Shown piece by piece: positions 8,297-16,336 of a DNA stretch of 64,000 nt. Made by a program: the position numbers and the translations under genes. Source of the stretch: Halorientalis sp. LT38 (GTDB lineage: Archaea; Halobacteriota; Halobacteria; Halobacteriales; Haloarculaceae). The notes below the pieces were generated by a model that made no database searches, was not told where the DNA came from, and saw only the letters and a list, made by a program, of their open reading frames with translations. The stretch is from positions 496,001 to 560,000 of the forward strand of contig NZ_JAYEZN010000001.1 of NCBI RefSeq assembly GCF_037031225.1. Reading direction: 5' to 3'. Each line of letters opens with the position of its first letter. The first letter of the stretch is position 1.

Positions 8297-9141
8297 TGCA
8301 GATCACTCCGCTCGAAGCGGACGTAGCCCAGGAAAAGCGGAATCGCCAGCCACGCGGCGAAGACGACGAGCGCGAACTCGTCGGTGAGGTACGTCGGCAG
8401 GTCGCTCGACGCCTCCAGGCTGCGTCTGAACACCGGTCGCTGGATCTCCTCGGGGAGCACGAGATGGATCGCCTTCTGGTAGGCGGTGTAGGGACTGAGG
8501 TAATCGACGGCGTCGTAGAGGTGCGGGTTCGGCTCCATCCCCAGCACCGTATCGTGGACCAGGCTGACCACCCGGGAGAACCCGAAGATTGTGTTGAGGA
8601 TCACCAAGATGAAGTAGGACCCGACGGCCGCCGCGACGGCCTGGCTCCGGCTCGCCACCGACGCGGAGAAGGCCACCGCGAGCCCGACGAACACCCAGCA
8701 GTAGAGCAGCGAGACGGCGAACACGCCGATCGCGACGCCGAGCGGGACGGTGCCGTACTTGGCGGCGATGATACTCGTCGCGGCCAGGAACATGAACCCG
8801 AGGCCGACCGTGACCACGGCCAGACGGCTAAGCAGTTTCCCGACGAAGACGTCCCGGCGGGTGTTCGGAAAGGCGAGGAGGAACTTGATCCCGCCGCTCT
8901 CGCGCTCGCCGGCGATCGACATGTAGCTGGCGACCAGTGCGACCGCTGGCAACAGGACGCCGATCACGCCGACTAGCAGCCCGTAGGCGTCCTGTGCCTC
9001 GCGCTGAGGGGCGACGCCGAAGCCGACCTTCGAGTACACCACCAGCGCCGCGAGCAGCGCGAGGACCGTCGCGACGCCCCAGAGGGCACGAGAGCGCCGG
9101 ACGCTCGTGACGTCCTTCCCGACGACGCTCTGGAGGCTCAC
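8293..9141 (-). CDS. ABC-2 type transporter permease (282 aa)
   Basis: Polytopic inner-membrane protein with about six hydrophobic helices (N-terminal helix near residues 20-38, others between 55 and 200, and one near the C-terminus). A short motif, AGERESGGIKFLLAFPNTR, lies in the first large loop, as in NatB/CcmB-like ABC-2 permeases. The family pairs with a separate ATPase to export lipids, peptides, drugs or ions. It overlaps the upstream ATPase gene by 4 nt and the downstream membrane protein gene by 4 nt, indicating translational coupling. The exported substrate is unknown. Confidence 0.9.
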   Translation of the reverse strand: MSLQSVVGKDVTSVRRSRALWGVATVLALLAALVVYSKVGFGVAPQREAQDAYGLLVGVIGVLLPAVALVASYMSIAGERESGGIKFLLAFPNTRRDVFVGKLLSRLAVVTVGLGFMFLAATSIIAAKYGTVPLGVAIGVFAVSLLYCWVFVGLAVAFSASVASRSQAVAAAVGSYFILVILNTIFGFSRVVSLVHDTVLGMEPNPHLYDAVDYLSPYTAYQKAIHLVLPEEIQRPVFRRSLEASSDLPTYLTDEFALVVFAAWLAIPLFLGYVRFERSDLQ

Positions 9142-10073
9142 TGGACCACCTCCGCCGCGGCCTCGTCCTCGCCGCGACCGCCGTTTGTCAGCTCGTTGAA
9201 CAGCGTCTCGAGCGACACCGTCGAGGAGAGCACGTCAACGACCTCGGCCCGGTCCGCGACGTGTGTGACCACGTCGACCTTCCGCGCGGGATCCGCGCAG
9301 GTGACCCTAAGCCTGTGGTCCTCGACGGTCACGTCGACGACGCCGTCGAGCGTCTCGACGCCGAGGTCCGTGGGCGGCTCGGCGCACTCGAGGTCGATCG
9401 TGGCGTGACCGCCGGCGTCCCGCCGGAGGCCCTCGATGGAGTCGAGCGCGACCAGTTCGCCCTCGTTCATCACGCCGACGCGGTCACAGACCGCCTCGAC
9501 CTCGGCGAGGTGGTGACTGGAGAAAAAGACCGTCGTGCCGGCGGCGGCCTGCTCCCTGACGATCTCGCGCATGTCCTGGACCCCGTTGGGGTCGAGGCCG
9601 GTCGAGGGCTCGTCGAGGAGCAACAGGTCCGGGTCACCGACGAGCGCCATCGCGAACGCCAGGCGCTGTTGCATCCCCTTCGAGTAGCTCTTGGCCAGCC
9701 GGTCCGCGTCGTCGGTCAGGCTCACCAGGTCGAGTTTTTCGTCGGGGTCGTCGGCGGCGTCTTTCGTCCGAATCGCCCATTCGAGATACTCCCGGCCGGT
9801 CAGCGGGTCGTTGAACCCGTAGCCCTCGGGGAGGACGCCGACGCGTTCGCGGATCCGCGCCGGGTGTTCCTGGGCGTCGATGCCGAACACCTCGACGCGG
9901 CCGCTCGTGGGCCGGATGTAGTCGAGCAGGAGGTTGATCGTCGTCGACTTCCCCGCGCCGTTCGGGCCGAGGAAGCCGAACACCTCGCCCTCGCCGACCG
10001 AGAGGTCGAGGTCGACGACGGCGTCGACGTCGCCGAAGCGCTTGGTCAGGCCGTCCGTCTCGATCACCGTCAC
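9138..10073 (-). CDS. ABC transporter ATP-binding protein (311 aa)
   Basis: ABC-2 exporter ATPase. Walker A GPNGAGKS is at 36-43, followed by the Q-loop region, the signature SKGMQQRLAFAMAL and Walker B LLLLDEPSTGLD, with the switch histidine in FFSSHH. The C-terminal 80 residues form the extra domain common to NatA/CcmA-type subunits. First gene of a three-gene operon with 4-nt overlaps. It energises the membrane partner encoded directly downstream. Confidence 0.95.
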   Translation of the reverse strand: MTVIETDGLTKRFGDVDAVVDLDLSVGEGEVFGFLGPNGAGKSTTINLLLDYIRPTSGRVEVFGIDAQEHPARIRERVGVLPEGYGFNDPLTGREYLEWAIRTKDAADDPDEKLDLVSLTDDADRLAKSYSKGMQQRLAFAMALVGDPDLLLLDEPSTGLDPNGVQDMREIVREQAAAGTTVFFSSHHLAEVEAVCDRVGVMNEGELVALDSIEGLRRDAGGHATIDLECAEPPTDLGVETLDGVVDVTVEDHRLRVTCADPARKVDVVTHVADRAEVVDVLSSTVSLETLFNELTNGGRGEDEAAAEVVQ

Positions 10074-10225
10074 GGGCAGCCCACCTCCCGGTCACCGGGT
10101 TCGGGACGGGGCGGCGTAATCGCGGTCGAGTCGGCTGGAGGGGCGTCGCTGGACAGGGAACCGTCCATAGAACCGACACGTTCGGCGGCCCCGATATGGT
10201 TTCCGGTCCGTCCCGACGGCACAGG

Positions 10226-10987
10226 TCACTGCTCGAGGACGCCGTAGGTCGACTCGAGGTAGTCGACGATCCAGTCCACAGTATCGGGGTCGTAGGTCCA
10301 GAACCCGTAGAATTCGCGCGGTTCGCGCTCCTCGGCGACCAGCGCGCACTTCGCGTCGTCGGCGTCGCGGTCGCCGGCCTCGTCGATCCCCCCAGTCGTC
10401 GCGGACGCGCCGCCGTCGAACACGACGAACCAGCAGCGTTCGATCTCCTGCGCCCGTTCGAGGTGCAAGGTGAAGCCACCGGTGGCCGGCGGGTCCTCGT
10501 CCGGCGTGGCGTAGGCGTGGACGTCGAGGTTCTTCGAGGCCAGGCGCTCGTACACCGAGAGCTCGCCGCGCAGCGTCGAGAGGTACTGAAAGCCCGCGTG
10601 GAGCGATCCATCGCCGACGCGCCAGGCGCGGTCCTCGATCTCCCGGGAGGCGGCGACCATCTGGTCGATGCTCCAGGAGGTGAACATGGTCTCGTCCAGA
10701 TGGTCCAGGATCGGCCGGTAGGGGCTGTCCGAGAGGCCGATCGTGCCGTGTTCGTCGGCCATCATCCGTTCGAGGTCGGTGATGCTCGTGGCCGTCACCA
10801 CCTCGCCGTCCTCGCTGAGGGTGACGAACTCGCCGGGCTTGCCGCTGGGCGTCGACTCCCGCTCGACCGTCACGTTCCGGTCCGCGAACCGCTCGCGAAA
10901 CGCCGCGACCACGTCCGAGTCCGCGTTGAAGACCGTCAGCGTCTTCTCGTAGTCCTCGACCCCGGCGATGAGTTCCGAGAGGGACAT
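10226..10987 (-). CDS. DICT-domain sensory protein (253 aa)
   Basis: Soluble protein starting MSLSELI. It resembles the DICT sensory domain family that in haloarchaea and cyanobacteria occurs alone or attached to kinases and cyclases. Residues about 15-200 show the alternating hydrophobic pattern of that domain. The conserved-looking blocks LTVFNADSDVV and MFTSWSIDQMVAASREIE can be seen. No transmembrane helix, catalytic motif or DNA-binding segment is visible. The gene stands alone between the ABC operon and the divergent korA. Light or redox sensing has been suggested for DICT proteins, but the ligand is unknown here. The domain identification rests on my memory of the family. Confidence 0.75.
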   Translation of the reverse strand: MSLSELIAGVEDYEKTLTVFNADSDVVAAFRERFADRNVTVERESTPSGKPGEFVTLSEDGEVVTATSITDLERMMADEHGTIGLSDSPYRPILDHLDETMFTSWSIDQMVAASREIEDRAWRVGDGSLHAGFQYLSTLRGELSVYERLASKNLDVHAYATPDEDPPATGGFTLHLERAQEIERCWFVVFDGGASATTGGIDEAGDRDADDAKCALVAEEREPREFYGFWTYDPDTVDWIVDYLESTYGVLEQ

Positions 10988-11115
10988 TGGGTCGGTGTTG
11001 GCCAGGGCCTCGCCGCGTAAATCGTTTGTGCGCCAGCGACGGCGAAGCCAGCGGCCGAGGAAACCCCGATCCGGTTCCCGACGAACGACCGTGGTATATC
11101 CTATCCACTGTCATG

Positions 11116-11125
11116 ATTAATATAT
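11116..11125 (+). promoter_or_regulatory. probable TATA box of korA
   Basis: The element ATTAATATAT is the strongest A/T block in the 214-bp gap between the DICT gene and korA. It implies a transcript start near 11150 and a leader of about 50 nt. Confidence 0.45.
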
Positions 11126-11177
11126 GGTAACGGGTCGCAAACCCTTTTGTCGAGGCGGGCCGTTTTCCCGCTAGGGC

Positions 11178-11190
11178 GGCCGATTCGGCC
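11178..11190 (+). repeat. 13-bp palindrome upstream of korA
   Basis: GGCCGA-T-TCGGCC is a perfect inverted repeat ending 11 nt before the korA ATG, inside the predicted leader. It could be an operator or an mRNA hairpin. No function is known. Confidence 0.4.
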
Positions 11191-11201
11191 ACCGATTTAT
11201 C

Positions 11202-13106
11202 ATGACAGACCTGATGTGGCGCATCGCTGGCGGGTCCGGTGACGGGATCGATTCCACCAGCCAGAACTTCGCCAAGGCACTGATGCGCGCGGGACTAGAC
11301 GTATTCACACATCGACACTACCCCTCACGGATCAGGGGTGGCCACACGTACGTCGAGGTACGGGCCGACTCGGAGCCGGTCCGGTCGCGCGGCGACGGGT
11401 TCAACTTCCTGCTGGCGCTGGGCGACAGCTTCGCCCGGAACCCCCAGGCAGACGCGAACACGGTGTACGGTAACGAGGAGATCAAACCCCTCTCCGAGAA
11501 CCTCGACGACCTCAACGAGGGCGGGATCATCGTCTACGACGAGGGACTGCTGGACGAGGAGACGCTCGAACGGGCGGACATCGACCTCGAGGCCCGCGCC
11601 GAGGAGAACGACTGGCACGTCTTCCCCCTCGACCTGCGCGGCCTCGCCCGCGAGCACGGGCGCGAGGTCATGCGCAACACGGCCGGCGTCGGCGCGACCG
11701 CCGCGCTACTCGACATGGACCTCGAACACATCGAGGCCCTGATGGAGGACGCCATGACCGGCGACGTGCTCGAGGCGAACCTGGAGATCCTCGAACGGGC
11801 ATACGACACCGTGCGCGAGGACTACGAGTTCGACCACGACCTGCGTGTCCCGACGGGCGACCACGACGAACAGCAGGTGCTCATGTCCGGGAGCAACGCC
11901 GTGGCCTACGCGGCCATCGACGAGGGCTGCCGGTTCATCGCCGGCTACCCGATGACGCCGTGGACGGACGTGTTCACGATCCTCTCCCAGCACCTGCCGA
12001 AGTTCGGCGGCATCGCAGAACAGGTCGAAGACGAGATCGCGGCCGCCGCGCTCGCGGTCGGCGCGTCCCACGCCGGCGTCAAGTCGATGTCAGGCTCTTC
12101 CGGCGGCGGGTTCGCGCTGATGTCCGAGCCGCTCGGACTGGCCGAGATGACCGAGACGCCGATCGTCCTGCTCGAGGCGATGCGGGCCGGCCCCTCGACG
12201 GGGATGCCCACCAAACCCGAACAGGGCGACCTCGAACACGTCCTCTACACGAGTCAGGGCGACTCCTGTCGGGTCGTGTTCGCCCCCGCGAACGTCACGG
12301 AGTGTTACGAGCAGACCCGCGCGGCCTTCCGGCTGGCCTACGACTACCAGCTCCCGGCCGTCGTGGTCATCGACCAGAAGCTCTCCGGCGAGATGCGCAA
12401 CGCCGACGAGTCATTCTTCGACCGGGAGCCGAACACCGACCCCGGGAGCGTCCTCACCGAGGCGGAGATCAGCGAGGCCGCTCACCACGAGTCGGGGAAG
12501 TTCAAGCGCTACCAGCACGGCGCCGAGAACGGCGTCAGCCCGCGCTCGATTCCCGGCCAGAAGGACGGGCGCTTCCTGGCCTCCGGCAACGAGCACACGC
12601 CCGAGGGCCACATCAGCGAGAGCCCGACCAACCGCGTCGCCCAGATGGACCGCCGGATGCGCAAACTCGACGCCATCCGGGGCGAACTGGACGACGCCGA
12701 GAGCTCCCACCAGACGCAGTACGGCCCCGAAGATGCGGAGTACGGCCTGCTCGTGTGGGGCAGCCAGCAGGACACCGTCTTCGAGGCCGTCGACCAGTTG
12801 AACGACGCCGGCGAGTCCGTGAAGGCCCTCGGCGTCTCCGACCTCATGCCGTTCCCCGAGTCCGAGGTCGCGGCCTTCCTGGAGTCGGTGGAGTCCTGTA
12901 TGGTCGTCGAGATGAACGCCTCGGCGCAGTTCCGGGGCCTGGTCCAGCGGGAACTGGGCCGGTTCGGACCGAAGCTCAACAGCCTCCTGAAGTACAACGG
13001 CGAGTCGTTCGAGCCCCACGAGGTCGTCGACGGCTTCGAGCGGATCGTCTCTCAAGAGGCGTCGGTACCGGAGGGCACCAAATTCGTCCCAGCGGCAGGT
13101 GATTAA
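11202..13106 (+). CDS. korA: 2-oxoacid:ferredoxin oxidoreductase, alpha subunit (634 aa)
   Basis: Large subunit of a CoA-acylating 2-oxoacid:ferredoxin oxidoreductase that oxidatively decarboxylates pyruvate or 2-oxoglutarate to an acyl-CoA and reduces ferredoxin. The N-terminal about 200 residues are the gamma-type domain (GGSGDGIDSTSQNFA, IRGGHTYVEV). The alpha domain begins near residue 225 with SGSNAVAYAAIDEGCRFIAGYPMTP, followed by EDEIAAAALAVGAS and MSGSSGGGFALM. The gamma-alpha fusion with a separate beta subunit is the two-subunit form known from Halobacterium. The motif set resembles Halobacterium KorA (2-oxoglutarate) more than PorA, judged from memory only. korB follows after 3 nt. 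Confidence 0.93.
   Translation: MTDLMWRIAGGSGDGIDSTSQNFAKALMRAGLDVFTHRHYPSRIRGGHTYVEVRADSEPVRSRGDGFNFLLALGDSFARNPQADANTVYGNEEIKPLSENLDDLNEGGIIVYDEGLLDEETLERADIDLEARAEENDWHVFPLDLRGLAREHGREVMRNTAGVGATAALLDMDLEHIEALMEDAMTGDVLEANLEILERAYDTVREDYEFDHDLRVPTGDHDEQQVLMSGSNAVAYAAIDEGCRFIAGYPMTPWTDVFTILSQHLPKFGGIAEQVEDEIAAAALAVGASHAGVKSMSGSSGGGFALMSEPLGLAEMTETPIVLLEAMRAGPSTGMPTKPEQGDLEHVLYTSQGDSCRVVFAPANVTECYEQTRAAFRLAYDYQLPAVVVIDQKLSGEMRNADESFFDREPNTDPGSVLTEAEISEAAHHESGKFKRYQHGAENGVSPRSIPGQKDGRFLASGNEHTPEGHISESPTNRVAQMDRRMRKLDAIRGELDDAESSHQTQYGPEDAEYGLLVWGSQQDTVFEAVDQLNDAGESVKALGVSDLMPFPESEVAAFLESVESCMVVEMNASAQFRGLVQRELGRFGPKLNSLLKYNGESFEPHEVVDGFERIVSQEASVPEGTKFVPAAGD
13097..13103 (+). promoter_or_regulatory. 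Shine-Dalgarno site of korB
   Basis: AGGTGAT lies 6 nt before the korB ATG and overlaps the 3' end of korA. It matches the archaeal 16S 3'-terminal complement, so korB has a strong internal ribosome site, unlike most first genes here, which look leaderless. Confidence 0.6.
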
Positions 13107-13109
13107 CCA

Positions 13110-14045
13110 ATGAGTGTATTCTCAGCAATCGGCGAGGACCGCGAGATCGACCGCGACGAGTTCACACCCGGGATCGAACCCCAGGCGACGTGGTGTCCGG
13201 GCTGTGGCGACTTCGGCGTCCTGAAGGCGCTGAAGCAGGCCATGCCCGAGATCGGCCGCACCCCCGACGAGACCCTGCTGGTGACCGGCATCGGCTGTTC
13301 GGGCAAGCTCTCCTCCTACTTCGAGAGCTACGGCTTCCACTCCATCCACGGCCGGTCGCTCCCGGTCGCCCGCGCGGCCAAACTGGCAAACCCCGGCCTC
13401 GAGGTCATCGCCGCCGGTGGCGACGGCGACGGCTACGGGATCGGCGGCAACCACTTCATGCACACCGCCCGGGAGAACCACGACATGACCTACATAGTGT
13501 TCAACAACGAGATCTTCGGGCTCACGAAGGGGCAGACCTCCCCCACCAGCCCGAAGGGGCACAAATCCAAGACCCAGCCCCACGGCAGCGCCAAGGACCC
13601 CGTCCGGCCCATGTCGCTGTCGCTGGCCTCCGGGTCGTCGTACATCGCGCGCACGGCGGCGGTCAACCCCAACCAGGCGAAGGAGATCCTGGTCGAGGCG
13701 ATGGAACACGACGGGTTCGCCCACGTCGACTTCCTGACCCAGTGTCCGACTTGGAACAAGGACGCCAAACAGTACGTCCCCTACACCGACGTCCAGGACG
13801 ACGACGAGTTCGACTTCGACGTGACAGATCGCCGTGAGGCCGCCGACGCCATGTACGAGGCCGAGTCCCGACTCCACGAGGGCGAGGTCCTCACAGGACG
13901 GTTCTACGTGGACAGCGAGCGCCCGTCCTACGGCGAGGAGAAGCGCGCCACCGAGGAGATGCCCGAGGAGCCGCTCGCGGAGCGCTACCTCGACGAGGAC
14001 GCCGAGTGGGAGCGGTCGGCCGACCTGCTCCACCACCACCGCTGA
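13110..14045 (+). CDS. korB: 2-oxoacid:ferredoxin oxidoreductase, beta subunit (311 aa)
   Basis: Thiamine-diphosphate-binding beta subunit partnering the gene 3 nt upstream. The TPP/Mg motif GDGDGYGIGGNH is near residues 107-118. Cysteines 29 and 32 (WCPGCGDFG), 63 (GIGCSGK) and the one in LTQCPTWNKD fit the single [4Fe-4S] cluster of this family. QTSPTSPKGHKSKTQPHG is a highly conserved block of the archaeal group. The enzyme replaces the pyruvate or 2-oxoglutarate dehydrogenase complex in haloarchaea and supplies reduced ferredoxin. Confidence 0.95.
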   Translation: MSVFSAIGEDREIDRDEFTPGIEPQATWCPGCGDFGVLKALKQAMPEIGRTPDETLLVTGIGCSGKLSSYFESYGFHSIHGRSLPVARAAKLANPGLEVIAAGGDGDGYGIGGNHFMHTARENHDMTYIVFNNEIFGLTKGQTSPTSPKGHKSKTQPHGSAKDPVRPMSLSLASGSSYIARTAAVNPNQAKEILVEAMEHDGFAHVDFLTQCPTWNKDAKQYVPYTDVQDDDEFDFDVTDRREAADAMYEAESRLHEGEVLTGRFYVDSERPSYGEEKRATEEMPEEPLAERYLDEDAEWERSADLLHHHR

Positions 14046-14092
14046 CCGCGTCGGGAGCGCGGTCGCGGTGGTTGCAGATTGGTTGCGCTTTC

Positions 14093-14109
14093 GGTTCGTG
14101 ACACGAACC
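14093..14109 (+). promoter_or_regulatory. perfect 17-bp palindrome, candidate operator
   Basis: GGTTCGTG-A-CACGAACC is an exact inverted repeat with 8-bp arms. It lies 67 nt before the Lrp-type regulator ATG and about 40 nt upstream of its TATA box, and 48 nt after korB. The placement fits autoregulation by the Lrp/AsnC protein. Confidence 0.55.
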
Positions 14110-14143
14110 TTTCGTCTCGTTCGTCCCGTTTGCGGGTTCGGAA

Positions 14144-14154
14144 GATATTTTTTC
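14144..14154 (+). promoter_or_regulatory. TATA box of the Lrp-type regulator
   Basis: GATATTTTTTC is centred about 27 nt before the ATG at 14176, the leaderless spacing expected in haloarchaea. It shows that the regulator has its own promoter besides read-through from korAB. Confidence 0.6.
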
Positions 14155-14175
14155 TCGGACGCAAAACTATCCGGT

Positions 14176-14604
14176 ATGGCAGTTGAGTCCACGGAGGAGC
14201 GAATCCTGTCCGTCCTCGAAGAGGACGCCCAGGCCTCCTACGCCGAGATAGCCGAGCGGGCCGACGTCTCGAAGCCCACGGTTCGCAAGTACGTCCAGAA
14301 ACTCGAAGACGAGGGTGTCATCGTGGGCTACTCCGCCGACGTGGATCCGAAGAAACTCGCCTCCAAGTCCATCGCGCAGGTGGGGATCGACGTCGAGAGC
14401 GAACGCTACGTCGAGGTCACCCGCGAACTCAAGCAGGTCCCCGAGATCGAGTCCCTCTACACCTCGAGCGGCGACCACATGCTGATGGCGGAGGTCCACG
14501 CCGCCGACGGCGACGCCCTCGGGGACGTCATCAACGAACAGATCGTCTCGCGGGACGGCGTCGCGGCCGCACACCCCTCTTTCCTCCAGGAACGGCTGAA
14601 GTGA
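14176..14604 (+). CDS. Lrp/AsnC family transcriptional regulator (142 aa)
   Basis: Standard-length Lrp-type protein. A helix-turn-helix occupies about residues 5-52 (SYAEIAERADVSKPTVRKYVQKLEDEGVI), and the RAM/AsnC ligand-binding domain about 62-138 (QVGIDVESERYVEVTRELKQ, EIESLYTSSGDHMLMAEV). Such proteins form octamers and sense amino acids or energy state. The ATG at 14176 was chosen for the TATA spacing and the family-like N-terminus. It lies directly downstream of korAB, a setting in which a regulator of 2-oxoacid or amino-acid metabolism would make sense. Confidence 0.93.
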   Translation: MAVESTEERILSVLEEDAQASYAEIAERADVSKPTVRKYVQKLEDEGVIVGYSADVDPKKLASKSIAQVGIDVESERYVEVTRELKQVPEIESLYTSSGDHMLMAEVHAADGDALGDVINEQIVSRDGVAAAHPSFLQERLK

Positions 14605-14673
14605 CCGCGCTCGCCGTGGACCGGATCGCTCGCGAAATAAGAGCTTTTACCCGCTCGCCCGCGAGGGGGTGAC

Positions 14674-16272
14674 ATGGATACCCGGCTGGTCGTGGGGTGT
14701 GGGTCGGTCGGCCAGGACCTCGTGGCCGCGCTCGTTGATCGGCCGGGCGAGCTGACAGTCCTCGAGGAGAGCGAGCGCCGCGTCGAGCGCCTGCGCGAGG
14801 CCGGCGTCCCGGCGACCCACGTCGCGGAGATCGACGCCGCCGCGCTCAGCGAACACGGGGCCGAGGCGGACACGATCGTCGTCGCGGGCGACCAGCCGGC
14901 CGAGAACCGACGCCGGGCCGAGGTGGCCGCCGAGGCCGTCCCCGACGCGATGCTGTTCGCGTTCGCCGGGCTCGACCCCGACGAGGCGGTCCTCGCCGCC
15001 CTGCGAGCGCTCGCCGACACGCTGGTCGAGCCGGGCGCGGCGACGGCCGAGTTCCTCGACCGACGGATCGGCGACGACGGGCTCGAGGTCCGCCAGCTCC
15101 GACAGGCGTTCTGGGACGTCGAGGAACCGCTCGCCATCGTCACGCACGACAACCCCGATCCGGACGCCATCGCCAGCGCCGTGGCGCTCAAGCACGTCGC
15201 CGCGACGCTCGGCGTCGAGGCCGAGGTGTGTTACTACGGCCAGATCTCCCACCAGGAGAACCGCGCGTTCGTCAACCTGCTCGAGTTCGACCTGACCCAG
15301 CTGGAACCGGACGCGGACCTCTCGGCGTACGGCGGGTTCGCGCTGGTCGACCACTCCCGACCGGGGGTCAACGACCAGCTCCCCGAAGACACGCCGGTCG
15401 ACATCGTGATCGACCACCACCCGCCGCGCGCACCGGTCGACGCGGGGTTCGTCGACCTCCGGAGCAACGTCGGTGCGACGAGCACGCTGCTCGTGCAGTA
15501 CCTCGACAGTTTCGGCATCCCGATCGAGGGGACCGTCGCGACGGGACTGCTCTTCGGCATCCGGGTCGACACCAACGACTTCAGCCGCGAGGTGTCGACG
15601 GCGGACTTCGAGGCCGCGGCGGCGATCGTCTCCGCGGCGGACATGGGCGCGCTCGATCGCATCGAGTCGCCGTCGATCAGCGGGGACACCTTCGAGACCA
15701 TCGCCCGCGCCATCGGCAACCGCGACCGACGCGGCCCGGTCCTGACCAGCTTCGTCGGCGAGCTAACGGATCGCGACGCGCTGGCGCAGGCGGCCGACCG
15801 CCTGCTCGACCTCGAGGGAATCCAGGCGACCGTCGTCTACGGGCTGATGGACGGCGTGGTCTACGTCTCCGGACGCGCCCGCGGGACCGACCTCGACCTG
15901 GGGGAGACGCTCCGCTCGGCGTTCGACCAGATCGGCAGCGCCGGCGGTCACGCCGACATGGCCGGCGCGCAGATCCCGGTGACCGACACCGCGCTCGACC
16001 CGGCGAGCGAGACCGCCGTCGAGTCGAGCGACGCCGCGAGCGATGCCGAGTCGGCGGGCGAGGAGACGTATCGGGACGACGAGGCGGTCGAAACCGAGGC
16101 AGAGGACGCCGGTTCCGACGGGGACGGCCACCTGACGGCGGCGGCGATCGACCGCGACATCGAGGAGTTCGTCGCCGAGCGGTTCTTCGAGGCGATCCGC
16201 GAGCGTCCGCCGGGCGAGCGGTCGGGGCTGCGGCTGGGCGGGTCGTTCACCGAGGGCGAGACGGGCTGGTGA
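14674..16272 (+). CDS. Rossmann-like (TrkA-N type) + DHH/DHHA1 phosphoesterase fusion (532 aa)
   Basis: Residues 1-115 resemble the nucleotide-binding TrkA-N/RCK fold (VVGCGSVGQDLVAAL at 6-20). Residues about 150-300 are a DHH phosphoesterase with metal ligands H158, D162 and D164 (HDNPDPD), D226-H227, D247-H248-H249 and probably D299. The DHHA1 domain ends with GGHADMAGAQIP (424-435). A low-complexity acidic segment (about 440-480) precedes a short C-terminal tail. DHH/DHHA1 enzymes hydrolyse nanoRNA, pAp or cyclic di-AMP, so a role in nucleotide second-messenger turnover is plausible but inferred. The gene stands before a CBS-ParB gene on the same strand. Confidence 0.88.
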   Translation: MDTRLVVGCGSVGQDLVAALVDRPGELTVLEESERRVERLREAGVPATHVAEIDAAALSEHGAEADTIVVAGDQPAENRRRAEVAAEAVPDAMLFAFAGLDPDEAVLAALRALADTLVEPGAATAEFLDRRIGDDGLEVRQLRQAFWDVEEPLAIVTHDNPDPDAIASAVALKHVAATLGVEAEVCYYGQISHQENRAFVNLLEFDLTQLEPDADLSAYGGFALVDHSRPGVNDQLPEDTPVDIVIDHHPPRAPVDAGFVDLRSNVGATSTLLVQYLDSFGIPIEGTVATGLLFGIRVDTNDFSREVSTADFEAAAAIVSAADMGALDRIESPSISGDTFETIARAIGNRDRRGPVLTSFVGELTDRDALAQAADRLLDLEGIQATVVYGLMDGVVYVSGRARGTDLDLGETLRSAFDQIGSAGGHADMAGAQIPVTDTALDPASETAVESSDAASDAESAGEETYRDDEAVETEAEDAGSDGDGHLTAAAIDRDIEEFVAERFFEAIRERPPGERSGLRLGGSFTEGETGW

Positions 16273-16336
16273 GCGAGGGGGCGAGACGCGGGGCTCGACG
16301 AAGGGGTTTTCACCGCCGGGGGAGATGTCACGGGTA

